Shown here: positions 7,718 to 16,940 of the stretch, one piece after another
Layout of the letters: each line of letters starts with the position of its first letter
Position numbering within the stretch: the stretch's first letter is position 1
Origin: Circinella minor
Lineage: Eukaryota; Mucoromycota; Mucoromycetes; Mucorales; Lichtheimiaceae
Length of the DNA: 17,899 bases
Assembly (NCBI GenBank): GCA_016758965.1
Contig: JAEPRB010000485.1
Location: forward strand, 1-17,899
Reading direction: 5' to 3'
Translations under genes and position numbers: made by a program
The notes under the pieces: generated by a model
Database searches by the model: none
The model's input: only the letters and a program-made list of their open reading frames with translations
What the model was told of the DNA's origin: nothing

Positions 7718-8006
7718 GCCACCATTACAGCCAATAAGGGGACGACACAATAGAAGGACATGCCACAATTATGCCTAAGAAGATGTGATTGCTGTTTTGA
7801 AGGCCCATTTTTATGACAGGCTTCATGTTGATGAAGTTGGTGCAAGAGTAGGCATGCCGAAAACTATAGCGGCAAAGTTGATCAGAACTTATCGTCCCCA
7901 AATGTCGGCACCACCCCCACCACCCCAGTCACAGGCTCGCGCTCCTCGGCAAAGCTTTATCAGTAGAGTCGACAGTGATGTATTGGCAGCCGCTTTACAG
8001 CGATAG
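7488..8006 (+). pseudogene. Serine-rich small helix-turn-helix protein, interrupted by one TAA
   Basis: From ATG 7488 the frame encodes an acidic N-terminus (FEEDVSMEDDVYSTRELSN), a long serine tract from a TCA/CAT microsatellite (about 7616-7713), and a basic patch (RGRHNRRTCHNYA). TAA at 7776-7778 interrupts; the same frame continues with EDVIAVLKAHFYDRLHVDE and VGARVGMPKTIAAKLIRTYR, a clear HTH layout, then a proline/glutamine tail to TAG at 8004-8006. CAA-to-TAA would account for the break. The order low-complexity N-terminus, basic patch, HTH equals that of the intact gene at 5383-5782. The EED...MEDDVY segment resembles MEVDDMY in exon 1 of the transposases, hinting at descent from a transposase N-terminus. 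No catalytic domain is present. Confidence 0.6.
7616..7713 (+). repeat. TCA trinucleotide microsatellite encoding polyserine
   Basis: Runs of TCA/GCATCA, interrupted once by TTGTTCTCACCA. The antisense poly-Asp and poly-Met frames are shadows of it. Confidence 0.95.
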
Positions 8007-8227
8007 TTTTTTTTATTATTAATAAAAAATGTTATACTATTGCTTGTTTAATTCACATTTATTTTCTTTAACAATCACATATAATACTTATGAGTTCTTT
8101 ATAAAAAATAAGAATTGATTATTACATCATATGTCTTTAATTAAAAATTGGTGTGTAAATGTCTAGCTTTTTTTTGTGGGTGATAAAAAAAATAATTAAA
8201 AAGAACTATATACTTGCTTCCCTTGGG

Positions 8228-8290
8228 GTGTTCCGTGTAACCAACTTTTTTATGTGTGTGATAATTAGCATGTTCCATGTAACCAACTTG
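8228..8290 (+). promoter_or_regulatory. Pair of TGTTCCRTGTAACCAACTT motifs upstream of the right transposase
   Basis: GTGTTCCGTGTAACCAACTT at 8228-8247 and TGTTCCATGTAACCAACTT at 8271-8289, separated by ATGTGTGTGATAATTAG. The copies and the spacer sequence mirror the left pair at 4011-4086, with the same orientation relative to the transposase. Confidence 0.75.
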
Positions 8291-8340
8291 AACATTATGC
8301 AAAATAATCTAAATAGTCTCTGATGAACAAAAAAAAACAG

Positions 8341-8348
8341 TATAAAAA
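8341..8348 (+). promoter_or_regulatory. TATA box of the right transposase
   Basis: TATAAAAA followed by CAGAACTGTTTATCTATTGCA, the counterpart of the left promoter (AGAGCTGTTTATCTACTGCA). ATG lies at 8414. Confidence 0.55.
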
Positions 8349-8413
8349 CAGAACTGTTTATCTATTGCACTTCTGCTTACATTCTATTCAATTTTTTTTA
8401 ATTACCAATTACC

Positions 8414-9961
8414 ATGCTATCTATCAAAAGTTTACTACTACCCTATGATACCAATGTTGATATGTACGAAGATGAGATGGAAGTGGATGATATGTATCAA
8501 ATTGTATCTGATGAATGCCACAACTTTACTAGTAGTGTTCAATCTTTGGTATCCATGAAAAAAATCAAATATACACCACAGGTATTTAATGAAGTATGGT
8601 TTTGAAATCCAAATTTGACTTGTATTCCACTATTTTTAATAACTCACGGTTGATAATTACAGTAAACATCCACATCCAAATTAATGGATTCTCAAAGCTC
8701 CAACTCCTCCAACTCCTCCAATACTTCCGTCACTGCTCAAAATGTAACAGAACCGGTGAAAAAGGCCAGGGGAAGACCTCGCAAAACCCTTCAGCAAGAA
8801 ACTACCATTGTCCCAAAAAGTATGTTATCCAATATTATTAAACCTTCAATCCCTTCTGTGTCTAACTCGAAATTCGTAAATCATATAGGAGCTCATCGAG
8901 TATATCGAGATCCTGAAATCATCCAACTGATCGACAGGATCCAAAACATCACCTCAAATGCTACAGAAGCTAGACGTGACCTTTTGATACCTGAGAAAAC
9001 CACTCAGCGATATTAGAAGCGATTCGTTGACGGTGAACCGTACCTTCCCAGTACAATAGGTAAGTCTCCTGGACCACCACCAACTTTACAACTGAAGCAT
9101 ACTGCATTCCTACAGGCGTATTATGACACTAAGTCAGACGCGACCCTAAAAGAAGCACAGCAATCACTTGTTGAGAAATTTGGTATTAGCATCACCCAAA
9201 GTGGGCTCTAAAAGCATCTCGTCAGCAAGTGTGGGCTTACTGTGAAGAAGCGGGAACGGATCTCGGAGTACTGAAACTCTGATGAAACAATCGCCTCAAG
9301 GATGAACTGGGCACAGGCATTTGAATTCAGTGGCATTGATTACTACAAATGCATCTTTATCGATGAAGCTGGATTTAACATGCATATCAAACGTAATTTT
9401 GGTCACTCGAAACGAGGTACTCCGGCCAAGGCTTTGGTTTCGAAGTCGCGTGGGGTTAATATGACTATCATAGGTGGAATCACTGGTGAGGGTATTGTCA
9501 ACCTGAGTCTTTGAAAACCACATGCAGTTGTTGCCTCCAAGAAATGCAAACTCCGCAGTGGTGAGGAAAACGTTGTGGGTAAAATTGGTACACGCGCGGA
9601 ACACTATATTGAATTCTTGGAGGTCCTTATGGGAGTCTTAAAGGAAAATAGGATAGATGGAAGAACCCTAATCATGGATAATGCATCTATCCACAAGACA
9701 CCCAAAGTGTTGGAGGCAGTAAGAAAACAAGGATTTGAAATACTATATCTTCCTCCATATTCGCCCTTCCTCAACCTGATCGAAGAATTTTGGTCAAAGT
9801 TGAAGGCTGGTGTCAAATGCCATTTGTTGACTTCTGATGACACTTTGTTGCTAAGGATCATTAACTCAGCCAACCAAGTCACTGCTCAAGATTGCCAGGG
9901 TTGGATCAGGCACTCTCTTTCTTTTGTGCCTCGTTATATCAATGGAGAGAAAATGTTGTAA
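8414..9961 (+). pseudogene. Tc1/mariner-type transposase, right copy: full length, DD34E, broken by five in-frame stops
   Basis: Exon 1 (8414-8581) encodes an acidic N-terminus (EDEMEVDDMY). The intron 8582-8662 (GTATTT...TTACAG) leads to exon 2 (8663-9961), 488 codons in all. Exon 2 carries an AT-hook (KKARGRPRKTL), HTH-type segments (EAQQSLVEKFGIS, GLxKHLVSKCG), then the DDE core: FIDEAGFNMH, LIMDNASIH and PFLNLIEEFWSKLK. Thirty-four residues separate Asp2 from Glu, the Tc1/mariner DD34E pattern. The same frame contains TAA 8663-8665, TAG 9014-9016, TAA 9209-9211, TGA 9272-9274 and TGA 9512-9514, with no frameshift. At the first of these the left copy has GAA. The catalytic residues are intact, so decay is by nonsense changes only. 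It is too long and too regular to be anything but a former transposase. Confidence 0.85.
8582..8662 (+). other. Intron of the right transposase
   Basis: CAG|GTATTT donor and ATTACAG acceptor, 81 bp, phase 0, at the same codon as in the left copy. Confidence 0.65.
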
Positions 9962-10416
9962 TTCTTTTTTTTTTATATTATATCTCGATATTTCTTCTGT
10001 CTTTATATTTTTTTTATCTTTATATTTTTATCTTGATCATATCATTATTTTTTTTCATATTATTATTTTTATTTTTATCTTTATATTATTATTATCTTTA
10101 TATTATTATTTTTTTCATATTTTTTTTCATATTTAAATATGTTTTTTTTTAATAAATTATAAAATTTACAACATAAAAATAATAAGAAAGCTACAGAAAA
10201 TAGTTTTAATAAGGGATTGAAATCACAGTTCCCAACCGCCATGAAATTTGTAATTCTGCCATCAACTTAAAATTACAGGCATCATTGTAATTTTTCACCT
10301 CCTGCCAATCATGAAAATTCCACCGCCAATCAAAAAAGACCCCCCAACGCCAAAATGAAAAAAAGGCCCCGCTATGATGGGAAAAAACCCCCCATCAATC
10401 ATTAGGAAAAATCCGG
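9962..10416 (+). repeat. Right inverted arm (transposase 3' flank plus TIR)
   Basis: Inverted copy of 2638-3054: AT microsatellite, the block ending in GGGATTGAAATCACAGTTCCCA, the TTGGCGG/TTGGCAGG minisatellite in reverse, and terminal GGAAAAATCCGG followed by TA. It is some 40 bp longer than the left arm because of microsatellite length. Confidence 0.85.
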
Positions 10417-10427
10417 TATTCTCAAAG

Positions 10428-10503
10428 TATAGATAGATAGATAGATGGATAGATAGATGGATGGATGGATGGATAGATAGATAGATGGATGGATGGATGG
10501 ATA
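10428..10503 (+). repeat. GATA/GATG tetranucleotide microsatellite
   Basis: Alternating blocks of ATAG and ATGG units, starting about ten bases outside the right end of the large element. Antisense frames rich in SIHPSIYL are shadows of it. Confidence 0.95.
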
Positions 10504-10510
10504 ATAAATA

Positions 10511-10882
10511 AATAGAGAGCAATTAAAGTATTTTTTAAGATGGTTGATAGATAATGGTATTTTTACTGGATCTGCACCAAGTTGTCCCAATGGAAACCAA
10601 ATGTGTGCTATTTTTCCTAATTGAAGAGCACCTATATGGCGCTGTAGATATAGAAACTGCTGTGGTGCTAAGTCAGTTTCTATGAAGAATACTTCTTTCT
10701 TTGGTGGTAAAAGGGTTCCTTTGCATAAGATTATGCTAGTTATCTACTTCTTTTTAGGTGGAGGATTTAATGGTACTAACAAGCAAGTCATTGAGAGTAC
10801 TAAGCTGTCTCCAGATACAGTTGCAGATATTATTAATGATATATACTTACTAATGGAGGGTGATTTAAAACTGGAAGATATG
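10511..10882 (+). pseudogene. Merlin/IS1595-like transposase, N-terminal fragment
   Basis: One frame reads YFLRWLIDNGIFTGSAPSCP, then NQMC, a TGA at 10622-10624, and continues with IWRCRYRNCCGAKSVSMKNT followed by SFFGGKRVPLHKIM, TNKQVIESTKLSPDTVADII and YLLMEG. The order 'LRWL..NG', Cys pair, WRC...C, K-S, SFF..., L.KIM, then an HTH-like S..TV is that of the zinc-ribbon and N-terminal part of ISXO2/IS1595 transposases and their eukaryotic relatives, Merlin. The DDE region should follow, but similarity stops exactly at the left TIR of the MULE (10883). No continuation is found on the far side of that element. Assignment is by motif order from memory; a profile search would settle it. Confidence 0.62.
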
Positions 10883-11501
10883 CATCCGCTTATTTGTTCT
10901 CAGTTGAGTTTGAAATTTTTGCTATGTAAAAAAAAAGTTATAGTGTGTAAAAAAATAATACTTTCCCCCCCTTTTTTTTTACATAAACATCATCACAAAC
11001 AGATAACCGTAAATATGATGGACGTACGTATAATGTGTATATGAATTCGTTAAAAGATGGAAACAAGCCGAAAGATCACAATTTACTGCTAGATGTCAAT
11101 GAACACAAAAAAAAAATACAAAAAAAAATGTAAATTAATAAAAAAAGGGCATGGAACAGTATTAAAGGAAAAACTTTTATACCTGGCAAGATGAAGGCAT
11201 CTGGTAAGAAACACAATTGTTTTTGATTCATCACATATGTAGAAATATAAGGAAGGGTTCTAATGAGAGTTTCCATCGGGATGGAATATAAATGAATGTA
11301 TAATATATTATTTTACTATATATTCTAACTTTTAATAATATTATGCGCTCTTTTTTTTCTTTTTTTTTGTATATATATATGTACCCGTTCACCTAAAAAC
11401 AAACGATTTAGTGTTCCATCTTCTTCAATAGCTAGACGAATTATTATTTTAGGTATATATAAAAACAGAATCTATAAAGTAAAAAAAAATGGGCTTGATA
11501 T
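10883..11501. repeat. Left TIR of the MULE
   Basis: Nearly identical in inverted orientation to 15311-15926, up to GGGCTTGATAT at the inner edge. It contains homopolymer runs and the block CACCTAAAAACAAACGATTTAGTGTTCC. A 66-codon frame at 11076-11276 (minus) occurs identically in the other TIR. Confidence 0.9.
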
Positions 11502-12352
11502 AAAGGTAGTAGCATGATAATCATTGAGAAAACAATAATAAGAATAATAATAATAACAGAATCAATAAATAATAAAAATTCAACCATTCTGTTATTTCTA
11601 TAGAGAATTACTTTACTAACTGGTTTGCAAATACATAGACTTAATCAACTTAGTAAGTTACAATTGATCGTATATTTCGAAACATGGTAAAAAAAGAGTA
11701 TAGAAAAATATTCAGTAAACAGGAGATGATACTATGGGATAATCATTACTGATTTTAATTATTTATATACATTTATATATATACGTATCAGTATATATCA
11801 CTCACCTATTCTATTACTATCAACTCATCCATTTGTATATTTATTGTCAAGATCCACACCATACATAGCTAATCGTCATTACCACCAACACCACCAATAC
11901 ATTTTTGATTGACTGAAATCAGCTAATAACAATTTTGTACATTATATATTATTTTGATGGATGACGGATTAATTGGTATTTTTTTTATTTCAAATTTGTG
12001 CAGTTACGATTATTATAATAGCATCATCACAATAATCTATATTATTTGTAATAGTTTTCAATTATACAACTACTAGATAACGAACTTACATACCAGTGGA
12101 CCAGGTTTGTTATTAGTTTAATGAATTTTATTTTTCAAAAAAAAAGTCAATAATAAAAGCATCACAGTCATATTTTATACGTTGTATTTTTATTAATAGT
12201 TGATAAAATGATATTGATAAAAGGATATTTGATATTTTGGTATTTCGGTATTTTGATAATTGGATAAATATGATATATAATTAAAAAATAAGATGGTCAA
12301 TTGTGAAACAAGTAAAAAAAAAGCAGAAGAAAAAAGAGTGATATGTTGTTGA
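11502..12352. other. MULE 3' non-coding region
   Basis: About 850 bp of AT-rich DNA between the left TIR and the transposase stop codon. No open frame with recognisable motifs and no structured repeat was seen beyond short AT runs. Confidence 0.6.
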
Positions 12353-14591
12353 TCAATTATGTTGTGTATTGCCAGTTTGACGATGATGATGACGCTGGAT
12401 CATCTCTTGGTGAAATACAAGAAGTTCTCTGACTCGTTGTGCATATTCGTTTGATTCTTCTTCAGAGATTGTAGACAAATTAACAACACGATGAGAATCA
12501 TGATGCAGAGAAGAAAATGTTTGAGCAACAAACTGCAAATTATCTTGTGTTGTATCAATAATTTCGATAACATTGTCATTGTTGGTTGCTATGAACTCTG
12601 TTTCAATAGGTAGCTGCTGTATAACGTTCTGTTCAATGAATTAACCATTTTGGGTCGTGCCTAATTCAATCATGTCAATTGCATGCTCTTGCTCTATTTC
12701 GAATTGTAATTGCATGCTTGTAAAGTTCCACAATAAGTACATATGCTTATAAGGAGCATGTCTATGCATATAGTCAGAACAAGTATAGGAATCAATATGC
12801 ATATTTTCATTTACAGTAACATTATAGTCAGGAGTAGAACGAGTAACACAAGTGACAAATGACCGCACTATCCATATCCCTGTCATTGGGCTGCTAACAT
12901 TTTCACCGTGAGGATTGCGGATCATTGCTAAAATCATATTTGCAGAGATAAGAGATGCACGATATTCACGTTGGGATTGTTCATTTTGTAATGGGCCCAT
13001 TCAACCATTGTTGCTCATAATCCGATCGCGTTCTTGCTTGAAATAAAACTCAACATCATTAACAAGAATAAAGATGAGACGATCAAATCGTTTGTTGCGT
13101 ACATGTTTAAGATACACCGACTTCAATTGGTTGTGCCAGCTTTCGATAAATGCATTACTGGCAAACGATCTGTTTCTTTGATCTATATATGCATATGACC
13201 ATCTTTGAACAATATGATCAGGTTCCTAGTGTTCTTCAAAATAATTAAGAAATACATCATCGTCATGATAATGATTTTTAAATCGTTCTATTGCTGTATA
13301 TGTTGCATCCACATCTGTATATCGCATAATATCTTTCAATGCAGATAGCATTTCACCACGATGTTCCTGTTGCTCATTTACTGTATATGCTGGATTATGC
13401 ACTTTTTCTTTCAAATTACGGTTCCATGATCGAACGACATGGAAAGCACAATAATGGATAGAAGCTGCTGGAAAAACTGCATCAATAACATTAACTTCTG
13501 CAATAGAACAATCAATAGTCATTTGTTCAATGATCAACCCACATTGATCCCGAAGAAAAGCCAACCATTCCTTAATAGGACCAGCAGAGTGATTATTGGT
13601 AAACATATAGGCATTGGGATAGCCTGTTCCTGTAGAAGGATCCCGAGTTACAATTGTGTACATAATGTCATTAGCATTGGTAGTAATGTTGTATGTCGCA
13701 TTCATACAGACTGATCTAGCTTGTTGAAGAAAGTGTAGTTGAGTTGGTGATAAAAAACCAAAGCTGTATGTGTCACTATGGGTGGTATATGTTGATGGAT
13801 CCCCATTGAAGATGGTATAATTATTTGATCGTAGACGCTCATTAAGCCAAATTTGTACTGATGTCATGTTATCATCATCAAACTGAAAAAGATCATATTT
13901 AAGCTATATATGACAAAATATTAATATGTGTTTTTTTTTCTTTCTTTTTTTTCCAAAAAAAAAAAGTATTTTACACAACACATGTATTTCAACGGACCTG
14001 CTTCAATTGATTATAAACATCATTGTATTTCAACTTTCGGTGCCCATTATTACTATTATCAGTTACTGATTCAAATTGACGTAAAAGAGCCATACAAATT
14101 TCACGGCAGTTTCTACCATGACATAGTTGTTCTCGAATTTTTTCAAGTGTTATGTCAGTTAACTTGAGAGTTCTTCCGTCGCGATAATCTCCAGGATGAT
14201 GGTGATCATGATCTCATAACAATGCGATTTCACATTCAAGAGGTTGATGGGCCTAAATAGTTATTTTTAAATGGGCTGGACAGTTAACCTTCTTACTTTT
14301 CTTTTGTCCAGTTCGCTCAGTACGTTGGGGAACATATGAACCTCCACGATGACAACGAAAAGTTTTACTGTATATAACTGGAGTACCATTACCTTGTGTT
14401 TCGCGAATGCCAACCCAATTCGAACTAGTTAATTTATTGATCTCTTGAAGGCATTTCTTCCAGTCTGATGCAGGAACATAAACAGATTCATATTCAACAA
14501 ATGCAAGAACTCCAGGCACATTTGAATGAATGAGCGCATAATGAATGTTATGAATAGTGTAAACTTCATGGCCATTAGGTTGTTGATTCAT
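12353..14591 (-). pseudogene. MULE transposase, two exons, five in-frame stops
   Basis: Exon 1 (14591-13998) encodes a FAR1/WRKY-GCM1-like zinc-binding N-terminus: SNWVGIRE, YSKTFRCHRGGSY, KKSKKVNCPAHLKI. After the 115-bp intron (13883-13997, CAG|GTCCGT to TTTTTCAG) exon 2 carries the MULE core: SVCMNATYNIT, PNAYMFTNNHSAGPIKEWL, MTIDCSIAEVNVI, FPAASIHYCAFHVVRSW (CxxH) and SNAFIESWHNQLK with the third acidic residue. The frame runs about 707 positions to TAA at 12353-12355 and is interrupted in frame by TAG 14253-14255, TGA 14214-14216, TAG 13226-13228, TGA 13001-13003 and TAA 12641-12643. The first catalytic residue, normally Asp in the DATY motif, is Asn (codon 13700-13702). Each change is compatible with C-to-T or G-to-A. 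The gene is inactive as read. Confidence 0.83.
13883..13997 (-). other. Intron of the MULE transposase
   Basis: Donor CAG|GTCCGT and acceptor TTTTTCAG|TTT, 115 bp, phase 0; joins LKYNDVYNQLKQ to FDDDNMTSVQIW without frame change. Confidence 0.65.
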
Positions 14592-15310
14592 TGTGAGTAA
14601 TGTTTAGTAAGAATTTAACAACACTTTTGAAAACAGTAAAAGAATATAATATTGAGAAAGAAATAATCAAGAATCGTGCCTTTTATCTAAGCTACTCCCA
14701 TCTGTATTTGTGGTTACACTTGAAAATCACCATAGAAAAAAATACAGCTCATCATTCAGCTACCCATTCCCCCTTTTATCTTTTGTGCACACTACAGCCA
14801 CTCTTTCACCTAGATCATATTCTGCATGACACATTTGTTGCTCCATTTCTATTATTATCTTTATTTTCCTATACGCGATTTTTGAACAACCATTTCGTTT
14901 AAAAACTAGATCGTTCTAATAAATCACCACCCTTTATTTCTTACATTCTAAATAAAATAAAAAAACATCATCCTAATACATGATTAGAGTACCAATAGTA
15001 TGTTGATACTAATGATAAGAGGAGCATTGCTTGTTGTTGACATGTTACTAAGTAAGAGAAGTAACTATGGTTAGATAACTGGTATACATAAAAACATGAT
15101 TGACCTTGACTTGGCTATAAATGATATATAATACATTTTCATTTTACAGCATAATGAACCACAAAAATATGGAGCCCGTAGTATTTGGTTGATATAATAG
15201 AATGGATGAAGGAAACAAATACAAACCTCTTTCTATCGAAAAAGAGTACTACTGGTAAATATTATAAAGAAAAGGAGTCATTAGCCATAGCAATACAGTA
15301 CGATCTAAAT
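14592..15310. other. MULE 5' non-coding region
   Basis: About 720 bp upstream of the MULE transposase ATG up to the inner edge of the right TIR. It presumably holds the promoter. The 100-codon frame at 14600-14902 (plus) is hydrophobic and composition-driven, with no motif; I do not call it a gene. Confidence 0.5.
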
Positions 15311-15926
15311 ATCAAGTCCCTTTTTTTTGCTTTATAGATTCTGTTTTTATATTTACCTAAAATAATAATTTGTCTAGCTATTGAAGAAGATGGAACATTA
15401 AATTGTTTGTTTTTAGGTGAACGGGTACATATATATATACAAAAAAAAAGAAAAAAAAGAGCGCATAATATTATTAAAAGTTAGAATATATAGTAAAATA
15501 ATATATTATACATTCATTTATATTCCATCCCGATGGAAACTCTCATTAGAACCCTTCCTTATATTTCTACATATGTGATGAATCAAAAACAATTGTGTTT
15601 CTTACCAGATGCCTTCATCTTGCCAGGTATAAAAGTTTTTCCTTTAATACTGTTCCATGCCCTTTTTTTATTAATTTACATTTTTTTTTGTATTTTTTTT
15701 TTGTGTTCATTGACATCTAGCAGTAAATTGTGATCTTTCGGCTTGTTTCCATCTTTTAACGAATTCATATACACATTATACGTACGTCCATCATATTTAC
15801 GGTTATCTGTTTGTGATGATGTTTATGTAAAAAAAAAGGGGGGGAAAGTATTATTTTTTTACACACTATAACTTTTTTTTTACATAGCAAAAATTTCAAA
15901 CTCAACTGAGAACAAATAAGTGGATG
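15311..15926. repeat. Right TIR of the MULE
   Basis: Inverted counterpart of 10883-11501, beginning ATCAAGTCCC and ending CAAATAAGTGGATG. The final bases run into the truncated Gypsy gag region at 15943. Confidence 0.9.
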
Positions 15927-15942
15927 TGCACAAACAACCCCT

Positions 15943-16890
15943 CTACTGATTGTGCATGGGCCGAAAATCCTGCTTGCCATGACGATTTTCTTGATTACGC
16001 TTTTTACAATCACGATGCATATGACCCCATTCACCACACTTAAAACATTTCACCCGATTACTACCATCGTTATACCGACTGTTATATAAACCACCACCGC
16101 TCGAGCCACCGTATTGATGATCCGCCGGCTTGATTGCATCAAGATCCATTGGAGTGGGACCTTGATTTACATAAGAGGACGACGGCTGACCAAAAGATTT
16201 ATTAAATGGAGAGAAATTTGTGGGACGTCTATTAGCAACCTTCGCACATTGTTCCACTGTTTCATATGCTTCGGCATAAGCATATGCTTCTGATAATGAA
16301 AAAGGTTTCTGCATCAAAACTTGTAAATGGCACTGATACTTTAGACCTTGCACGAAATTAAATAACGCGTCCTTGGTGTCCATATCTGGCAACTCCGGCA
16401 TCAACGAACGAAATTCACGCACATACTGTTCAACGGTACTTGTTTGCTGGAGTTGCTGTAACCGCTGTCTTGCTAGTTGTTCCGCATTTGCTGACTTAAA
16501 TTCGTACTTGAACACATGCTTAAATTCGGACCACGTACTTGGAGTCGATGTCGTCATATCATACTCAACACCACGCCACTATGTAGCCGCACCATCACGT
16601 AATAACGTCACTGCAAATAACACCATTTGATGATCATCGATGTTTACAAATTCCACATATTTTTCTAATGAATACAACCATGCTTCTACCTGCTGGACCG
16701 TGTGCTCGCCATGAAACGTATCTGGTTGATGAGGACGAATGATCTTAGCCAAACTTTGTTGATCATCAGTATGTGCTGTAGGTCTTGTTGGTTGTGTACG
16801 TAAATTTGCGATTTGTTCTGCCTGTTGTTGTTGTTGCTGCATTATTTGTTGTAACGATTGAAGCATCGTCATAATTGTTTGCTGTTCCAT
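15943..16890 (-). pseudogene. Ty3/Gypsy-type gag with CCHC zinc knuckle, one in-frame stop
   Basis: ATG at 16890-16888 opens a Gln-rich N-terminus (MEQQTIMTMLQSLQQIMQQQ), then the retrotransposon gag domain: PDTFHGEHTVQQVEAWLYSLEK (split here by nothing), WSEFKHVFKYEF, RQRLQQLQQTSTVEQYVREF, FVQGLKY, and a nucleocapsid knuckle CFKCGEWGHMHRDC (C-x2-C-x4-H-x4-C). TAG at 16579-16581 interrupts it at the position where the family has a Trp pair (DGAAT-stop-WRG), so TGG-to-TAG is likely. The frame ends at TAG 15943-15945 after HNQ, 17 bp from the MULE TIR. Protease, reverse transcriptase and integrase are absent from the window, so pol was lost or lies elsewhere. Confidence 0.85.
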
Positions 16891-16940
16891 ATTACCAGCT
16901 TGTTGTTGATTATCTATTTTGAATCAATGAATCGATTTTT

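Larger units (their letters stand above)
2638..10416. mobile_element. Candidate 7.8-kb Tc1/mariner-type element with long inverted arms and internal small genes
   Basis: The left end TA|CAGGATTTTTCC (from 2638) and right end GGAAAAATCCGG|TA (to 10416) are inverted repeats with one mismatch in 12, each flanked by TA, the Tc1/mariner target. The similarity continues inward for about 420 bp on the left and 455 bp on the right up to the 3' ends of two outward-facing transposase genes. I found no matching TIR at the inner (5') side of either transposase (4087-4600 or 8000-8230), so two independent complete Tc1 insertions do not explain the layout. Between the ends are small HTH-type genes, a nested MITE and a repeated promoter-like motif. 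The alternative is two truncated elements brought together head to head. Confidence 0.6.
10883..15926 (-). mobile_element. Mutator-like element (MULE) with long TIRs, 5.0 kb
   Basis: Inverted repeats 10883-11501 and 15311-15926 bracket a MULE transposase pseudogene (12353-14591, minus). Long TIRs of several hundred bp are characteristic of Mutator-type elements. Outermost common bases are CATCC/GGATG followed by CTTATTTGTTCTCAG. I see no 8-11-bp direct repeat across the two flanks (AAGATATG on the left, TGCACAAAC on the right), and the flanks belong to different elements (Merlin fragment and Gypsy gag), so at least one side was rearranged after insertion. Confidence 0.75.

Noticed and set aside
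7525..7845. Antisense frames rich in Met or Asp
   Set aside because: Shadows of the TCA microsatellite that encodes polyserine on the other strand.
9296..9882. Minus-strand frames opposite the right transposase
   Set aside because: Antisense shadows of the DDE core.
10295..10590. Minus frames with repeated SIHPSIYL
   Set aside because: Translation of the GATA/GATG microsatellite.
14600..14902. 100-codon frame upstream of the MULE transposase
   Set aside because: Hydrophobic, composition-driven, no motif, overlaps the likely promoter region.
193..16581. Reassigned stop codons (alternative genetic code)
   Set aside because: All three stop codons occur within frames of several unrelated transposon genes, while the intact genes end normally at TAA/TAG; mutation is simpler.
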